Of a stretch of 64,000 nucleotides of DNA, positions 45,672-57,455 are shown piece by piece; within the stretch, counting starts at the first letter, position 1; each line of letters begins with the position of its first letter. The DNA comes from Sialis fuliginosa (Eukaryota; Arthropoda; Insecta; Megaloptera; Sialidae). The position numbers and the translations under genes were made by a program. The notes under the pieces were generated by a model. It had not been told where the DNA came from. It did no database searches and worked only from the letters and a program-made list of their open reading frames with translations. The stretch covers positions 18,199,001 through 18,263,000 of the forward strand of contig OY540813.1 of NCBI GenBank assembly GCA_961205875.1, given 5' to 3'.

Positions 45672-46357
45672 TTTACTTTATGTTTAATAAATTAATAATA
45701 ATCTTTTTGCAATTAATATTCTAAAAACAATAAGTATAAACTTTCTAATAAAAAAATATATCAAGTAGATAACAATTGTTATTTGAATAATAATGTCGAA
45801 CACTTATTTTGATTTATTTTTACTATGTATCTTACTGTAATTAACACGTAAATGAATTACTGTAGCAAGAACAATATTCACAAGAGTAATACAAAATAAA
45901 CAATACATCATTCATCTATATTAAGTTGAAAGATGAAATATTATACACATACAAGGGCAGTTCTATTTTAACGGAGATTCAATTTTCATATAATGTGCTA
46001 GATTCTTTTATTTTTTTACGAATGAAAATTGATACATGTTGTATTTGATAACAGATAAGTTGTAAATTTTTATAACGTTTTGTCCCACGTGATTGAAACA
46101 CATCTGTACTTTTTTTTAATAAAAATGCTAATTTTATTATGTGAGTCGGAAGTGTTAGTTTTTATTTTTTTGAATCTTTTAGTACGTTTCTCCTCCAGAA
46201 AGAATGGGAAATGCACAAAGCAAGATTGCTTTGTGATCGTGTGAGACAAAAGGAATAAATGCATGTGAAATTTCACCTCCCACCTTTTATAACATGTATT
46301 TTGTAAATTTTTCTTAAGTAGTCGCAAATTTAATATAAGTTTCATCAGTAACATTTA
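45672..46357. other. AT-rich non-coding stretch
   Basis: No gene recognised. Confidence 0.4.
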
Positions 46358-47007
46358 TGTTGGAATTATAAAGAATTAGCTCTAGAACAAAATGTAAGCT
46401 AACACTATTTGCGAGGTGTCAAACTAATTCTAATTTACTCGAGATTTTAAAGCAGTGGGGTGAGTCCAGATTAACCGCTACTTTTACTGACTTTTTTGTT
46501 TTATTTATTTTTTGCGTCAAAAGTTCACTTCTTGATAAATTGATGCATAAATAGTTAGAAATAATAAGAAAGAATACCTTTTTCATTATGACATATTATT
46601 TTAATAATCATATGACAACAATTTCAAGCAATGAAGTAAAAATTATCTATCTCAATTGTGTGTAACATACGATCTAGCTTAATTTCTATGTTTACAGTAT
46701 ACAAAAAAACGCATAAATGGAATAAGAGTTTTTACAGGTTTACCTGACATAATAACTTAACTTAAATAGCCTTCCGAAATTTGTAACCCCGATACAGGTA
46801 CTGATGAGTATTTTACAAATCTAATAATAAGTATGCAAAATTCTCATTTTAACACAGTGGTAATATATTTATGAGGTACAATTGTCACTACTGCTTGTAG
46901 AACACCATTTATTAGAACTGTCAGTGGGTTGTCATTTATATTTAATACCCCGCAAATAACGTTAACTTAGCTTTTGCTCGAGAGCAAATTCTTTATAATA
47001 CCGGACA
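46358..47007. mobile_element. Foldback MITE, TGYCCGGTATT family, copy 2
   Basis: Left tip TGTTGGAATTATAAAG; right tip (other strand) TGTCCGGTATTATAAAG. Arms pair over about 65 bp (GAATT.GCTC, GCTAA..TAAC, ATTTGCGRGGT). Interior ATTTTAAAGCAGTGG and TTATGAGGTACA are shared with copy 1. At 650 bp it is twice the size of copies 1 and 3, with about 300 extra AT-rich bases inside. Confidence 0.78.
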
Positions 47008-47839
47008 GTAAAGTTTGCAATTTCTTCATTTTGTACTTTAAAACCTCATTCACCATTTGTTCAGAATACTAAATCCTAAAAATAAGTCAATAGTATTTTC
47101 AAGAAAATTGTAATGGTTGGTAACACAATATTGTACCTAATATCAAAATAAAACAACGAAAAACCTCAGCGTAGATACAAGACGAAGTGATTTGTTCTCT
47201 CTATAGTGTAATTTAATAATGAACAAAGGAGGGATTTTTCATTACAAAGATTGAAATGGGAGAAAGCAGACGTACGTGTAACATATACTTCATCCACATT
47301 GACAAAGAACACTTAAAGCAATATTAAATGAAACAAAGAAATATACGAAATGCGAGGTGATAATTTAAGAATGTGAAAATTGGTTGTAATGATATTTATT
47401 GATGGAATACCAATCGTATTTTATATCTACAGGTTTAGATAAAAATTAATTTTAATTAACGTTAAGTATACAGCAGCTGTCTTCAACTAGTTTCACAACA
47501 TTTTTAAAAGATTTCACGAAAAAAAATATACATCGGTACCACCGAGATCAGATTAATATTTTGTTGAATTCCGTAATACATACTTCTATAATTTCAAGAA
47601 TAATGGAAAAATAGTTTCCCATTAAAAGTTCATAAGGTATTTCTCGCTCTTAGTCACGTGTTTGAAACGAGACCATCTTAGTTTAGTTTTTATGATACAT
47701 GACGAAAACAAGATTGAAACGAAACTATCAATTGTAAAATTCGAAACCGAGATGAGAATTCAGTTCAAAGAAGTGTGACGAGATGAAACTTATTTGACTT
47801 TGGGCTCGTGTACAACCCTAGACATGTGCTTGCAAATTA
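47008..47839. other. Non-coding stretch
   Basis: No gene or repeat recognised. Confidence 0.4.
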
Positions 47840-48126
47840 TGTCCGGTATTATAAAGGAGCTATCAAGCACTTTTCAAATTAATTATGTGATAATATCTAT
47901 GGATTAGCTATGAAATTTAGAGCAGTGATTCTTCAACGTATTGTAACACAGTTGGCGACATAATATCGCCATTGTTTTAATACTGTTGGTGTTTACATAC
48001 CACGCGTGCGCGAAAATTGTCAAACATTTCATGAAACTAAAGGAGAACTGTCAGATAGGTTAGAAACCTCATTTGAAAGTGCTTGCTAGCTAGCAAATTT
48101 TGCTAGCTCCTTTATAATACCAGACA
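47840..48126. mobile_element. Foldback MITE, TGYCCGGTATT family, copy 3
   Basis: Tips TGTCCGGTATTATAAAGGAG and (other strand) TGTCTGGTATTATAAAGGAG, flanked by TTA on both sides (47837-47839, 48127-48129), the PIF/Harbinger-like 3-bp target. The inner arms include CTATCAAGCACTTTC against GAAAGTGCTTGCTAG. Confidence 0.82.
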
Positions 48127-49066
48127 TTACTCTAGCTATTTAGATGTTGAATAAATTGTTCACGTCAGCCTATTGTTTTCCAAAACCAGAGTTTCTAAAA
48201 TATTACCATCAGTTAGAGTTGTTCATAAGACCTCTGGTCTAGAAAATGAAGGTTTTTAAAAATAAAATATATACATAGTTTACCAACTTATAATTTACAT
48301 TAGAAAGGTTACCAAATCAAACGACCCAAACAGGTGACTAACAGATATATCTTCTATAGAAACAATTATTAATAATAAAAACTTTTATCATTCAATGCAC
48401 ATCTTCAAATGTTTTAATTTGTTCAAAGCATACTATTAATAATGAATCTTACTTTTTACTCATCTTTTTTTTCGTACTTTTTCATTTTTAATTCATCCAT
48501 GTTTAAAATACAAAAGCTATGGCAATTATATTATATCAAATGAATTTTACTTGAATAATTTCAGATTTTATTAAAATTTTATTAATTTTAACTTTTTAAG
48601 TTTCATATAAAATCAATTATATTATAGTATATCAATAAACGAAATAGATATCACAAAAAGAGTTTTTTTAAAATTCAAGAGATGTTTAATTATAATTTTA
48701 TAAAAATCAAATCACCCAATAGCGTCGCGTATTAAATATAATTAGAAACAAAAGTCACGAATAGGCAATTCTATGTAGACATCTTTTTGTTCACAATTTT
48801 TACTTTTGTAATGTAGGTTTTGCAGTTTATTTATTAATTTTAACCCTATTACAAATTATTATTCATATTTAATCTCAAAACACGTATATAGTTCAAGGTG
48901 AATAAAAAGTACATTTGATGAAAAAATGTCTTCTACTAAAATAAATTGTAAAAATATCATATTGTAAAATGTCAAGAAAAATTATGTTAAAAGGTTGTGA
49001 CAAATAATTAATCAATAAGTTTTTGTAGAAAACATTTTTATTTAGTTGATTTTAGGCTATTATAAT
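48127..49066. other. AT-rich non-coding stretch
   Basis: No gene or repeat recognised. Confidence 0.45.
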
Positions 49067-49108
49067 ATATTTAGACAATGATTCTATATAGAATCATTGT
49101 CTAAATAT
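49067..49108. repeat. Perfect 42-bp palindrome
   Basis: ATATTTAGACAATGATTCTA is followed directly by its exact reverse complement with a TA centre and no spacer. Not an obvious transposon tip. It could extrude as a cruciform or act as a transcribed hairpin. Confidence 0.95.
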
Positions 49109-49252
49109 TCAAAAATCTTGAACTCAAAATTGTTGTGAATACAAACATTTTATTAAACCATAATTTGTGATTTAATGTAAAAATAAATAAAAACTACAAT
49201 ACTGTTTTTTTAATAATACATAAAAAATGAACATAAAAGAATTAGTTCATTC

Positions 49253-49294
49253 TGATGAGTATTAATTAAACACATTAGTGTTTAATTTATACTC
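49253..49294. repeat. 42-bp hairpin with one mismatch
   Basis: ATGAGTATTAATTAAACAC pairs with GTGTTTAATTTATACTCAT around an ATTA loop. It lies 145 bp from the perfect palindrome, sequence unrelated. Confidence 0.9.
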
Positions 49295-49640
49295 ATCTAG
49301 AAAGTGTTATTCAAAGTACCGCAATGTAAATACTACGGAAAACATTCTTCTTGGGTAGAATAATTTCCAACAATCGTATAGAATTTATGAAGCATTCCCC
49401 TTCCACAAAAATGACAACTCTGGTTTTACGGCGCGGTGCATATTTGCATAGAATATTTTATACAATTTATTTGACAGTTTCTTCGTGTGTACTATTTATA
49501 TTACATAAACACCAGGGGTGAATTGAATTACTTTGAGAAAAATCGTGTAAAGAAAAATACGTTATTGGTTTAAAAGAATTCCGATTGTATGATGATGTAA
49601 AATTTCGTCAACTGAAACCAATAATCACTTTTTAGTATTT
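49295..49640. other. Non-coding stretch
   Basis: Contains an octamer ATTTGCAT (about 49442) beside GGCGCGGTGC. No gene recognised. Confidence 0.35.
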
Positions 49641-49654
49641 TAACGAGTAACATG

Positions 49655-49715
49655 TTGTCTGACGTCATACCACTGGCAGATGTGCCAGACACGTTTGTAA
49701 TCACGTGACAAATAG
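49655..49715. promoter_or_regulatory. CRE and E-box cluster
   Basis: TGACGTCA (49660-49667) is a perfect palindromic CRE; CTGGCAGATGTGCCAG (49672-49687) is an imperfect 16-bp inverted repeat with a perfect TGGCA/TGCCA half-site pair; TCACGTGA (49701-49708) is a perfect CACGTG E-box. All fall within 50 bp, about 2.7 kb inside the intron after the receptor exon. Sites are direct readings; regulation of the receptor is inference. Confidence 0.4.
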
Positions 49716-50059
49716 GTTAAAATTGTAATTAATAATTTGGTTAATTTTTAAATACTGACTTATTTTACATACAAAAAATATGTACCTACTTGATTGTATA
49801 TACATATGTAGGTATGTATATATTTGTCAAAAAATAAACATTCTTTATTTGTTAAAATAAACGTCTAAAAGGCTCCCACAATTAAACTATTGTTTTTATA
49901 AAAATAAGTTAAATATTAATTGTTAATTGTATAAGAAATTTAATTCTCTATAAAAATAGTCCAGAGAGGTATAAGTGTAAATGCAATGAGTTGAAACTTA
50001 TAAGCGTTTTAAATATTTATTTTTTTACAAAAATCGGCATTTCAACGTCAATATTCTAT

Positions 50060-50335
50060 AATTATCAAGAAAACTATCGGAAAAAGATTGACCCAGCCGA
50101 CAACCGACATTATTAGAAAATAATTGTATTCTCTACAAAATGATGTCCTTAAATTTTTTTAAAACTTTTTTATCCATTATCGTGAATCAGTAATACCAAC
50201 TTTAGTACTAAAGAATAATTTTTCAGTGTTATTTGAATGGGAAACGGGACCTCCCTTTGCGGCATCTCTTAAAATTTAACTACAGGGTAATACTTTGGCA
50301 AGCATTTATTTTAGGTTAAGAAGGAAATATTTAGT
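50060..50335 (+). repeat. Dispersed repeat, GGGTAATCCTTTGGC family, fuller copy
   Basis: The first half aligns with 29565-29715 and the second half with 21141-21265, so this copy links the two fragments into one family of at least 270 bp. Confidence 0.65.
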
Positions 50336-51858
50336 TTTTTTACACGCTCTTATATATAAGTATATATTATAGTAACATACCTATTGTACATTACTTCTTA
50401 CAACGAATATTTACTGTCAGTACTGTCGAATAACCTATTCTTTTTACAGATTAGTTTTACATATGAATGTAAAGGTAATTAATTATTTTTATTTATACTT
50501 TTACAATCTTGAAACCCTAAACATATTTCAAATATAAATCTTTCACAGTTATAATTCTTAATACGTAAACCACATGGTTTTTAAAGCCGCTTCTGTCTTA
50601 CATCATGTGTTATTTGTAAGAACTAGACGGTATTTTTTCACACATAAAATATAATATTTATAATTCACACAAATTATAATACTAACGACGATGTCAGATT
50701 TTTTCGCTCGGAAAGTATTTTTCCGCATTTTCTTTTTTCTTTTTGTTTTTTGTTTAATCCAAACCGCTTGTAATCTGTTATTAAATATGTAAAGAAGGGG
50801 ATTGTGTGTATAAACGAATACTTATTATGTTTCTTAATTCTGGCATGCTTGTTATTAAAAATAACTCCACATCGTATTTTACTTTTTATTTTAATATTCT
50901 CATTTACGTATGCAAAAAATGTGTAATATTTTTAATATATTTATTTCCAGACAGTACAAGTTTGGTGTAATTTTACTTTTTATACCAACAAAGTTATTTA
51001 ATCAAAAATAATGTTTCAATTAATTATTATATCTCAACAGAATTTCAGATATTTAATATTAAAGGAGGTACTTTAAAATTCAAATTAGATATTTATAATG
51101 GGAAACAAATTATATACAAAATAAAAATGTTTTAAGTAAGTAAAGTAAGTTAATAGTAAAATACGAGATAGTAATAGTTGGTTTCTTGAATTTTTTAATT
51201 AGAATACATAGTATATCGACTTAACATACATACACATATTTTCAATTACTTCGTGTTACGTTTTTTTAGAGGTATGATGTTACTGCACAGTTACTTAAAA
51301 TTACATTACTTCGATTTGCAGACATTTCAAAGTATCGGCATGTTTCTGTAATCGGAAGTGATGTAACTTTGGAGTATGATCTGTTTTTTAATATTTAAAA
51401 TAACAAAAGTCTCACTCCTGGTTTTATTAGACTTTTTTTAGTAAAGCTAAAGTTCTGATTCAGTTTATCTGAACTAATAAAACACCCGTGATATCGCTCG
51501 ATTTAAAAAATAGTGCTATTTCAAATGATGCACGTTCAGAACGTAAAATTATAGCAGATAAGTTAGATGTAGAACGATTCCAACTTTTCACGGGAGTACA
51601 ATTTTCCTGGAACGAGATCAGTTTTGTAACATAAAAAGTCTGAAAAGTTCAGAAGCCGTCAGTTAAATTTAAATACTGCCTACTCCAGCATTAATTATAT
51701 TGAATTCTTTAAATTTTCCATCTTAGTTAACTCATTATATTGTAAAAATAGAAATTCATTATCTTTACACCTATTTTCATGCAAATGAATACCTGATTAT
51801 TTAATGTCATAAAATTTCTTGATATATTTTCTTAAGGCATAATCGTTTATGAGTAAAC
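50336..51858. other. AT-rich non-coding stretch
   Basis: No gene or repeat recognised. The patch 51530-51660 is slightly less AT-rich. Confidence 0.4.
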
Positions 51859-52135
51859 TAGCGGCCCGCCATCAGCTTCACCTACACATTCGTTTTTATG
51901 AACATTGAGTTAATTTAATAAATTATCCTTTGTAGTGTTTATCGCTATAAGATTCAACTATGGAATATCACGATACACATATTTATTTCGCCTGAAATTC
52001 TGATAAACGTAATAAATTTTGTTAAAATTTAACACACACACTCTCACACACACACCCATATCTTTGCGACTGAATTTCGAAAAATGATTTCTTAGTGGGT
52101 GCTTACGTCATAAAAGAAAGAAACCTAAAATTGTA
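51859..52135 (+). repeat. ACTAGCGGCCCGCC repeat
   Basis: Starts ACTAGCGGCCCGCCATCAGC and contains GACTGAATTTCGAAAAATGA and GTGGGTGCTTACGTCATAA, a familiar series of blocks in insect repeats with this start. Also holds a CA-rich tract near 52029-52060. Lies in the receptor intron. Confidence 0.55.
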
Positions 52136-52394
52136 CGATTTACACAGATTGATACCAAGAATAACTCAAAGTACTTCAAAAACGCTTGGTTTTACAATAC
52201 CGTGATCACAATCGTATCGTATTCTGTAAAATTTTTTCAATGAGGAATTCGAGGTAGTTCATCGATTTGTTCACTGCCTCAAACAGTGTATGCTACCTAA
52301 TCATAGATCTAACAAAAAGGTTAGATGAGCCATATGTTGAATCTAATAAAATTCTTCTTCTAGTTCATCAAACAGTAAATAATTTAGAAGGTCC

Positions 52395-52400
52395 ACTTAC
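52395..52400 (-). other. Splice donor of the receptor exon
   Basis: On the minus strand the exon ends ...GACGTG and the intron starts GTAAGT, a full consensus donor. The break falls after a complete Val codon (phase 0), where insect receptor genes place the boundary before an AAC/AAT codon of the next exon (family knowledge). Confidence 0.85.
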
Positions 52401-52604
52401 CACGTCAATAAGCTGCGAGAGTTTGAGTTTGATGCAAACCCGCAAAACATCGGAGGTGTTTACCACAGGTCGTACTAGCTTGTTGTAGTTTGACAGCAGA
52501 TCGTCGTAAAGGCGTTTCGCGTCTGGATTCCCGGCCACAGCTCCGTGCACGACCAAAGCAGACAACAACCATGCCCGGAGCGTCTCCCCCATCGTGGGCG
52601 CCAT
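52401..52604 (-). CDS. nAChRalpha: Nicotinic acetylcholine receptor alpha subunit, first coding exon
   Basis: Encodes the N-terminus of a ligand-gated cation channel subunit of neuronal plasma membranes, the target of acetylcholine. Residues 1-25 ([20 protein letters not shown] then GAVAG) form a signal peptide. The mature start [18 protein letters not shown] is the hallmark of insect alpha subunits, continuing [16 protein letters not shown] and LSQLIDV to the splice donor. N49-T-S is an N-glycosylation motif. From memory the region is closest to the alpha3/alpha4 type rather than alpha5-7. The start chosen is ATG at 52604 (A at -3, G at +4); the next ATG (52592) would leave a shorter signal peptide. 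Upstream frame has no earlier ATG, only GTG. The exon fuses what are two exons in some relatives. The rest of the subunit (remaining ligand-binding domain, Cys loop, four membrane helices) must lie at lower coordinates or outside; I did not recognise it. Confidence 0.93.
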
Positions 52605-52700
52605 ACTCACACCCGTAACGCACTCACACACACCAGAAAATATAACACACCAGGTCGTTAATGTTTGATCGTTACCAGTGCAAAAGATAAATTTATTTTT
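52605..52700 (-). promoter_or_regulatory. 5' flank of receptor start codon
   Basis: On the minus strand a GT-rich tract (GTGTGTGTGAGTGCG) precedes the ATG, with TTATATTTTC about 45 bases upstream. Whether this is 5' UTR, promoter or the end of an upstream intron cannot be decided. Confidence 0.3.
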
Positions 52701-53344
52701 ATCAGTACATTATTTCGTTTTTATTTTATTTGATTTTAAATGTTATGTCACCGATTAAGATGTGTATTATAAGTTCATAAAAATGTACCAGAACTGTTAA
52801 AATGTGTCCGTTCTTTACGATACTTAGTACCAGTTAACTAGAAAGATATATTGTTAGTAATTATTATTTTAATTAATATTTAAACATTCAATATAGAACA
52901 ATTGTTTTCTTATTATATTATGTCTCGTTTTATTTAATTATTCTGATATATATTATAAGCTAATCTGTTAATTTTTTCAATCTCCCATTTAACTACTTTT
53001 ATACAGTTTTCATTTACTCTTTCAACAGTAAAAGTAATTTCCAATAGCTGAAAAGAAAAATATATAATTAAGTTTGTCAAGTTATTTAATAAAAATGATA
53101 ATTAGTCAGGTGCAGTTAGCCATAAAAAATTAATTAAAGGTTTCTACATACATTTCTCACTATTTAAAATTTTATGAAAATTGAAAAAATATTTTTTTTA
53201 AATGAACTATACTATTCCTTCATGCACTGAAGACATTTCCGCACTAAATAGAAAAATGGTCACTAAATTTTTCTGATTCGATTCGCCTTGGTCGCCCTAC
53301 ATAATTTTTTTTTAATTCTGGGGAAAATTATATTTAGTATATTC
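52701..53344. other. AT-rich non-coding stretch upstream of the receptor exon
   Basis: No exon recognised. Confidence 0.4.
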
Positions 53345-53378
53345 CGAGTTACTGAAAAGTTAAGAACCACTACTGTAT
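53345..53378 (-). mobile_element. Lone hAT-like tip
   Basis: On the minus strand CAGTAGTGGTTCTTAACTTT followed by TCAGTAACTCGG, like hAT tips of the CAGTGGTTCTTAA kind. No partner found. Confidence 0.4.
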
Positions 53379-54375
53379 GACAGTTAATTTTTTATCACAA
53401 ATTAAAGTACAGTTATAACCAATTACAAAGTTTCAAGTTAAATGTGACAACCAATTGTTCATCATGAAATCTTTTGAATGTATTGTAATTTCGGTATATA
53501 TATTAGCTTCCTAGATGATTATAATGCTATTAGTGTTTACAAAGTGAATATATAATTCAAAGTGGAATTACTTGTTCGCAACATTAACTCGTTTGTTTAA
53601 CAAAACTCACACAAGCTATGGTCGCGTACATTTATTTTTACACAGAACTATCAACTATTGTAATAAACGTTAATGAAATGTATATGCTAATATTCATAAC
53701 TTTACTAAATAAGTTTTCAGATACATTTCTACCTTTACATTTTGAAAACTTTAAGAATTGATAAGGCCGTAAATTTACACACTATTCTGATATGTCATAT
53801 TTTGTATAGTAAAAATATCAATAAGTTAAAAAGTAATTACAATTGTTATGACAATATTATAAATAAATTATCCGAAATATTATAGATCTTTACGTCTTTT
53901 TCTAAACTAAATACGGTCATTTTTAAAACAATTTGAAATACCCAAAGTATATTAGGTATTACATAAAATATGAAAATAAACATTAGACCAAAATAAATTC
54001 TCAGTTTTTGAGTTGAATTCATCTTGTTTAGTGGTAATATATTTCAAGATAAGAAATTCAAACCCAGGAACAGATTTAAAAAAACGTATTTACATTTAAA
54101 ATGTCTTTAAAAAATTTCTCGAAGGAGAACCTTCACTTATCTTGTAGGTAGTAGTTTTCATCATATTTAGAAAACGATAACAGTTCTAGAAAGAACAATG
54201 TATCTACCTATATTTTATTGTGTGATCTGATTAGCTAATCATTAAACAAAAAATATTATTATGTGTCAAAAGTTCTCCATCTTTGGTATAGGTAATAAAG
54301 ATATGATTTAAAAATAGTGCTAATATGTGGAGTCAAATATAACTAATTCAGATATTTTTATTCATATATAGAAAT
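53379..54375. other. AT-rich non-coding stretch
   Basis: No gene or repeat recognised. Confidence 0.45.
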
Positions 54376-54966
54376 CAGGGACTCTAACCCGAAAAAACCC
54401 GTATTTTCACAAACCTAAACCCGAACTTAACTGCTACATTTCAAAGTCAACGAACCTTAATCTGAATCCGAACCTTTTCATGGAAAACCGGTAACCATAT
54501 ATTTTTAAAAGGTTCAATAAATTATTTTTAATATTTTAATATTTTTCTCCGATTACTTTTAAAATAGATTACAATATGTAGTAATACTGGAAATCTGTTT
54601 GAATTTTATGATATGATGTGACTTTAATTAAGTCAACTACTAAAATTTACTGAATTACATTCCAATTTGCAAAAAAAATCTAAAAAGTAGAGATTTCAAT
54701 TTTTAAAATTTTATTTTATTTTATGCCCTTTTTTAACAATATTTTAATGCCTATTGTTTTTTTCTTCTTCAGAAAATGTCTTATTGTTAATTATAATTTT
54801 TTTTCAAACAAAATAATTTTCTTTCAATTACAAACTTGAACCATAAAAAAATATCGGTTTTTGAACCCAAATAGTTTGCACCATGTTGAACCCGAACCCG
54901 AACCAAAATTTATATTTAAACCCGAACCGAACCTGAACCATAAATAAATTCCGATTCAAGTCCCTG
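54376..54966. mobile_element. TIR element, CAGGGACT ends, CCCGAAC repeats inside
   Basis: Left tip CAGGGACTCTAACCCG; right tip on the other strand CAGGGACTTGAATCGG. Subterminal regions carry repeated AACCCGAA-type words (54389-54470, 54880-54945). The 8-bp flanks do not match, so age or end erosion is likely. hAT-like by tip sequence; non-coding. Confidence 0.6.
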
Positions 54967-55618
54967 AAACTATCAAATGTTGACACAGAAAACAGAAACC
55001 ACTAGAAACAGTTGTAGGTTTCAGAAACTACGGGTTAACCACCACTGCAGCATTAAGTTCAAACGTAAATCAGTTCTTACTTGGTCTTGTATTGTACTTT
55101 CATATGTAATAACTGTTATTAAATTTCATAATAGCAAAAGTTTATTATCATAATTTCAAAAAATATATTACGCTTTGCAAATAAATATTGTAAATTATAT
55201 TGTCGAATATAGAAGTCCAAATTCAGGAATTTAATATTAGATACTATATTTAAAGCAGTGGTTCTCAACTTCAAGTCTTAACTAGATATTCTTGGCAGTA
55301 TATAAAAGGTGATAGTTAATATTCGAACTTTGAGATCAAAAAACAAGTAAAACCTAAATCCAATTATTTGAGCATCGAATGATAGAATGTGTTAAAAGAA
55401 TTAAACTGTTTAGAAGCCAAAACAATTAAATACACTTTACATCCGATCAAGAAAATGTATATATGCTGATATACCTATACAAATATTTTATTTGACAATT
55501 TTGATAAAAAATCAAAATCTAATTCAAAAATTTTAAATAAAGAAATAATGTGTAACGACATTCAATAATTCACAAATGTAATTTAGAGCCCCTATTATAA
55601 ATAATTTAAAATTTGCAA
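54967..55618. other. AT-rich non-coding stretch
   Basis: AGCAGTGGTTCTCAACTT at about 55255 looks like another single hAT tip. No gene recognised. Confidence 0.4.
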
Positions 55619-55620
55619 TA

Positions 55621-56725
55621 GGGTAAGTAGGGGGAAATGGGTATGAGATGTAATTGAGTAGTATTTTTTTAGAAATTTTTCTACTTGCTTTATATGCATG
55701 TGTGTATTGGTTCTTGAACTTTATGGCAAAAATGTCATTTTTGTTGTATCCAAAAAAGTACAATATTTATTTTGTCGGCATAACCTTTTTAAAAATTTTG
55801 AAACTTGTTAATATTCCACAAAAATAAAATGGGTTTGATTTTTTTAAATTAATCAACGTTTTATTATAGAACATACTTGTATGAAGCTATGTTAGTACCC
55901 TTACTTTTTTACAAATACCGATGATGGGATGGTGGGGGCTAGAAAATTTTACCACAATTCTCCCCCTATGGAAAATTAGGTGGTAATTTTTAAATTCACA
56001 AAAACATGACATTATCTTAATGTATAAAGAGTATAAACTTATTTTTGAAGTAATAATCATAAAATGTTACTTTTTATTCTCAAAACTTACACTTTAAAAG
56101 TTTTTAGTTACCACCCAATTACCCACAGGCCTACGTATTTTTTTAAATAAGGTCAAAACATGCTTATAGTTGAAAACATTCATTAATAAATATTTAGATG
56201 GTAGATGACGACCTACAAATGATGTTTTAGATTATAATTGCTTTGACAAGTTGCGAAAATTGCTGATTTTTACAAAGTTTTGAAGCTTTGTAAAATAGGT
56301 TTCCAATGAAGTTAAAAATCCTGGTTAAGTTTTTCTTCACTATATATTTAGTTACAAATTAGTGCTGAAAGCCACTAATTTGTAAATGAGCAAGTTTTTA
56401 GAAATTAACTTCACATGTACCTACCATTTTTTATGTAAAAAAAAAATTAAAATTAAAACCAGAATAAAGATATATTTTGAAGTTTTTTAAATACCCATTT
56501 GCCTACCAATTTTAAAATGTGTTTTTATGAGTTACAGAGTTACCACCTAAATCCCCCACTGAGGGTAACTGGGTGGTAAATTGTTTTACTTAATTTTTTA
56601 CATTTAAAAGTAAGAGTATACATTTAATATATCATAACTAAAAAGAAAATTAGAGTATAAAAACAAGTGAGTACTAACTTTTCAAATTTAAAAAAAAACA
56701 TACCACCCATTTCCTCCACTTACCC
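55621..56725. mobile_element. TA-flanked TIR element, GGGTAAGTRG type
   Basis: Left tip GGGTAAGTAGGGGGAAATGG; right tip (other strand) GGGTAAGTGGAGGAAATGGG; TA on both sides (55619-55620, 56726-56727). Within 1105 bp the words TACCACCCAATTACCC, TACCACCTAAATCCCCC and GGGTAACTGGGTGG recur in both orientations, so the interior repeats the terminal theme. No transposase frame remains. Confidence 0.8.
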
Positions 56726-56727
56726 TA

Positions 56728-57220
56728 TATATTTATATTTTTTATTTTGTGCATATTCACTTGTTTAAACTTCATGTTTTTGGGTTTTATCCCATGTTGC
56801 AGATACAACTTTCTTTAGAAGAAGACCACAAGATGTTGGTCTTCTACAAGTTTTAACGTGTGAATTGAAAGACTGTCGTTCTATATACATAGGTATAAGT
56901 ATAACAAATAATTACCTGGATTTAATGTTTCAGTATTCATCTGTGAAATACACTTGAATTTATACACTAAGGCTCTACTTAGAAGGTCACTTCAGTTTTG
57001 TTCACTATAAGGTCACTTAACATAGAAATGTACACACGATAAATTAGTTTTTTCAGTGATATATTAATATGTTTATTATTGCTTCACAATACACGATAAT
57101 GTTGTTTCAAATTAAATGAATTTTAATTAAATAAATATGTTTTTATAATTTATATGCAGAGATAAGGAGAGAGATACTGTAGATTTTGATTCCTATAAAA
57201 TCAGAAAAAAATATTTAATA
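56728..57220. other. AT-rich non-coding stretch
   Basis: A short hairpin GAAGACCA / TGGTCTTC lies at 56820-56848. No gene recognised. Confidence 0.4.
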
Positions 57221-57222
57221 TA

Positions 57223-57453
57223 CACCCAATTTTTTTTGCACGGTAAGTACGTACAGTCTATCACCGTATAAAATAAATCGTGAAAAAAAAATTTTACAAG
57301 AAAAATAAATTCACTGTACAAAAATAATAAATAATATACATTTTACAAATTTTTTTTAATGAATCGTGTAAAATTAATTAAATCAGTACGTGTAAAAAAT
57401 TGTATTGTTATCGATCGTGCTATTTCAAAATCATGTAAAAACTAAATTGGGTG
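57223..57453. mobile_element. Small MITE, CACCCAATTT ends
   Basis: Starts CACCCAATTTTTTTTGCACG and ends AAACTAAATTGGGTG with TA flanks (57221-57222, 57454-57455). 231 bp, AT-rich, non-coding. Confidence 0.75.
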
Positions 57454-57455
57454 TA

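Noticed and set aside
1-52400. Downstream exons of the receptor gene (expected 45-bp exon coding NLKNQIMTTNLWVEQ and the next one with WYDYKL)
   Set aside because: I looked for their reverse complements by eye and recognised none; an aligned search would be needed to exclude them.
52605-52631. Nine extra codons upstream of the receptor ATG
   Set aside because: The extension begins with GTG, not ATG; the ATG at 52604 has a good context and gives a normal signal peptide.
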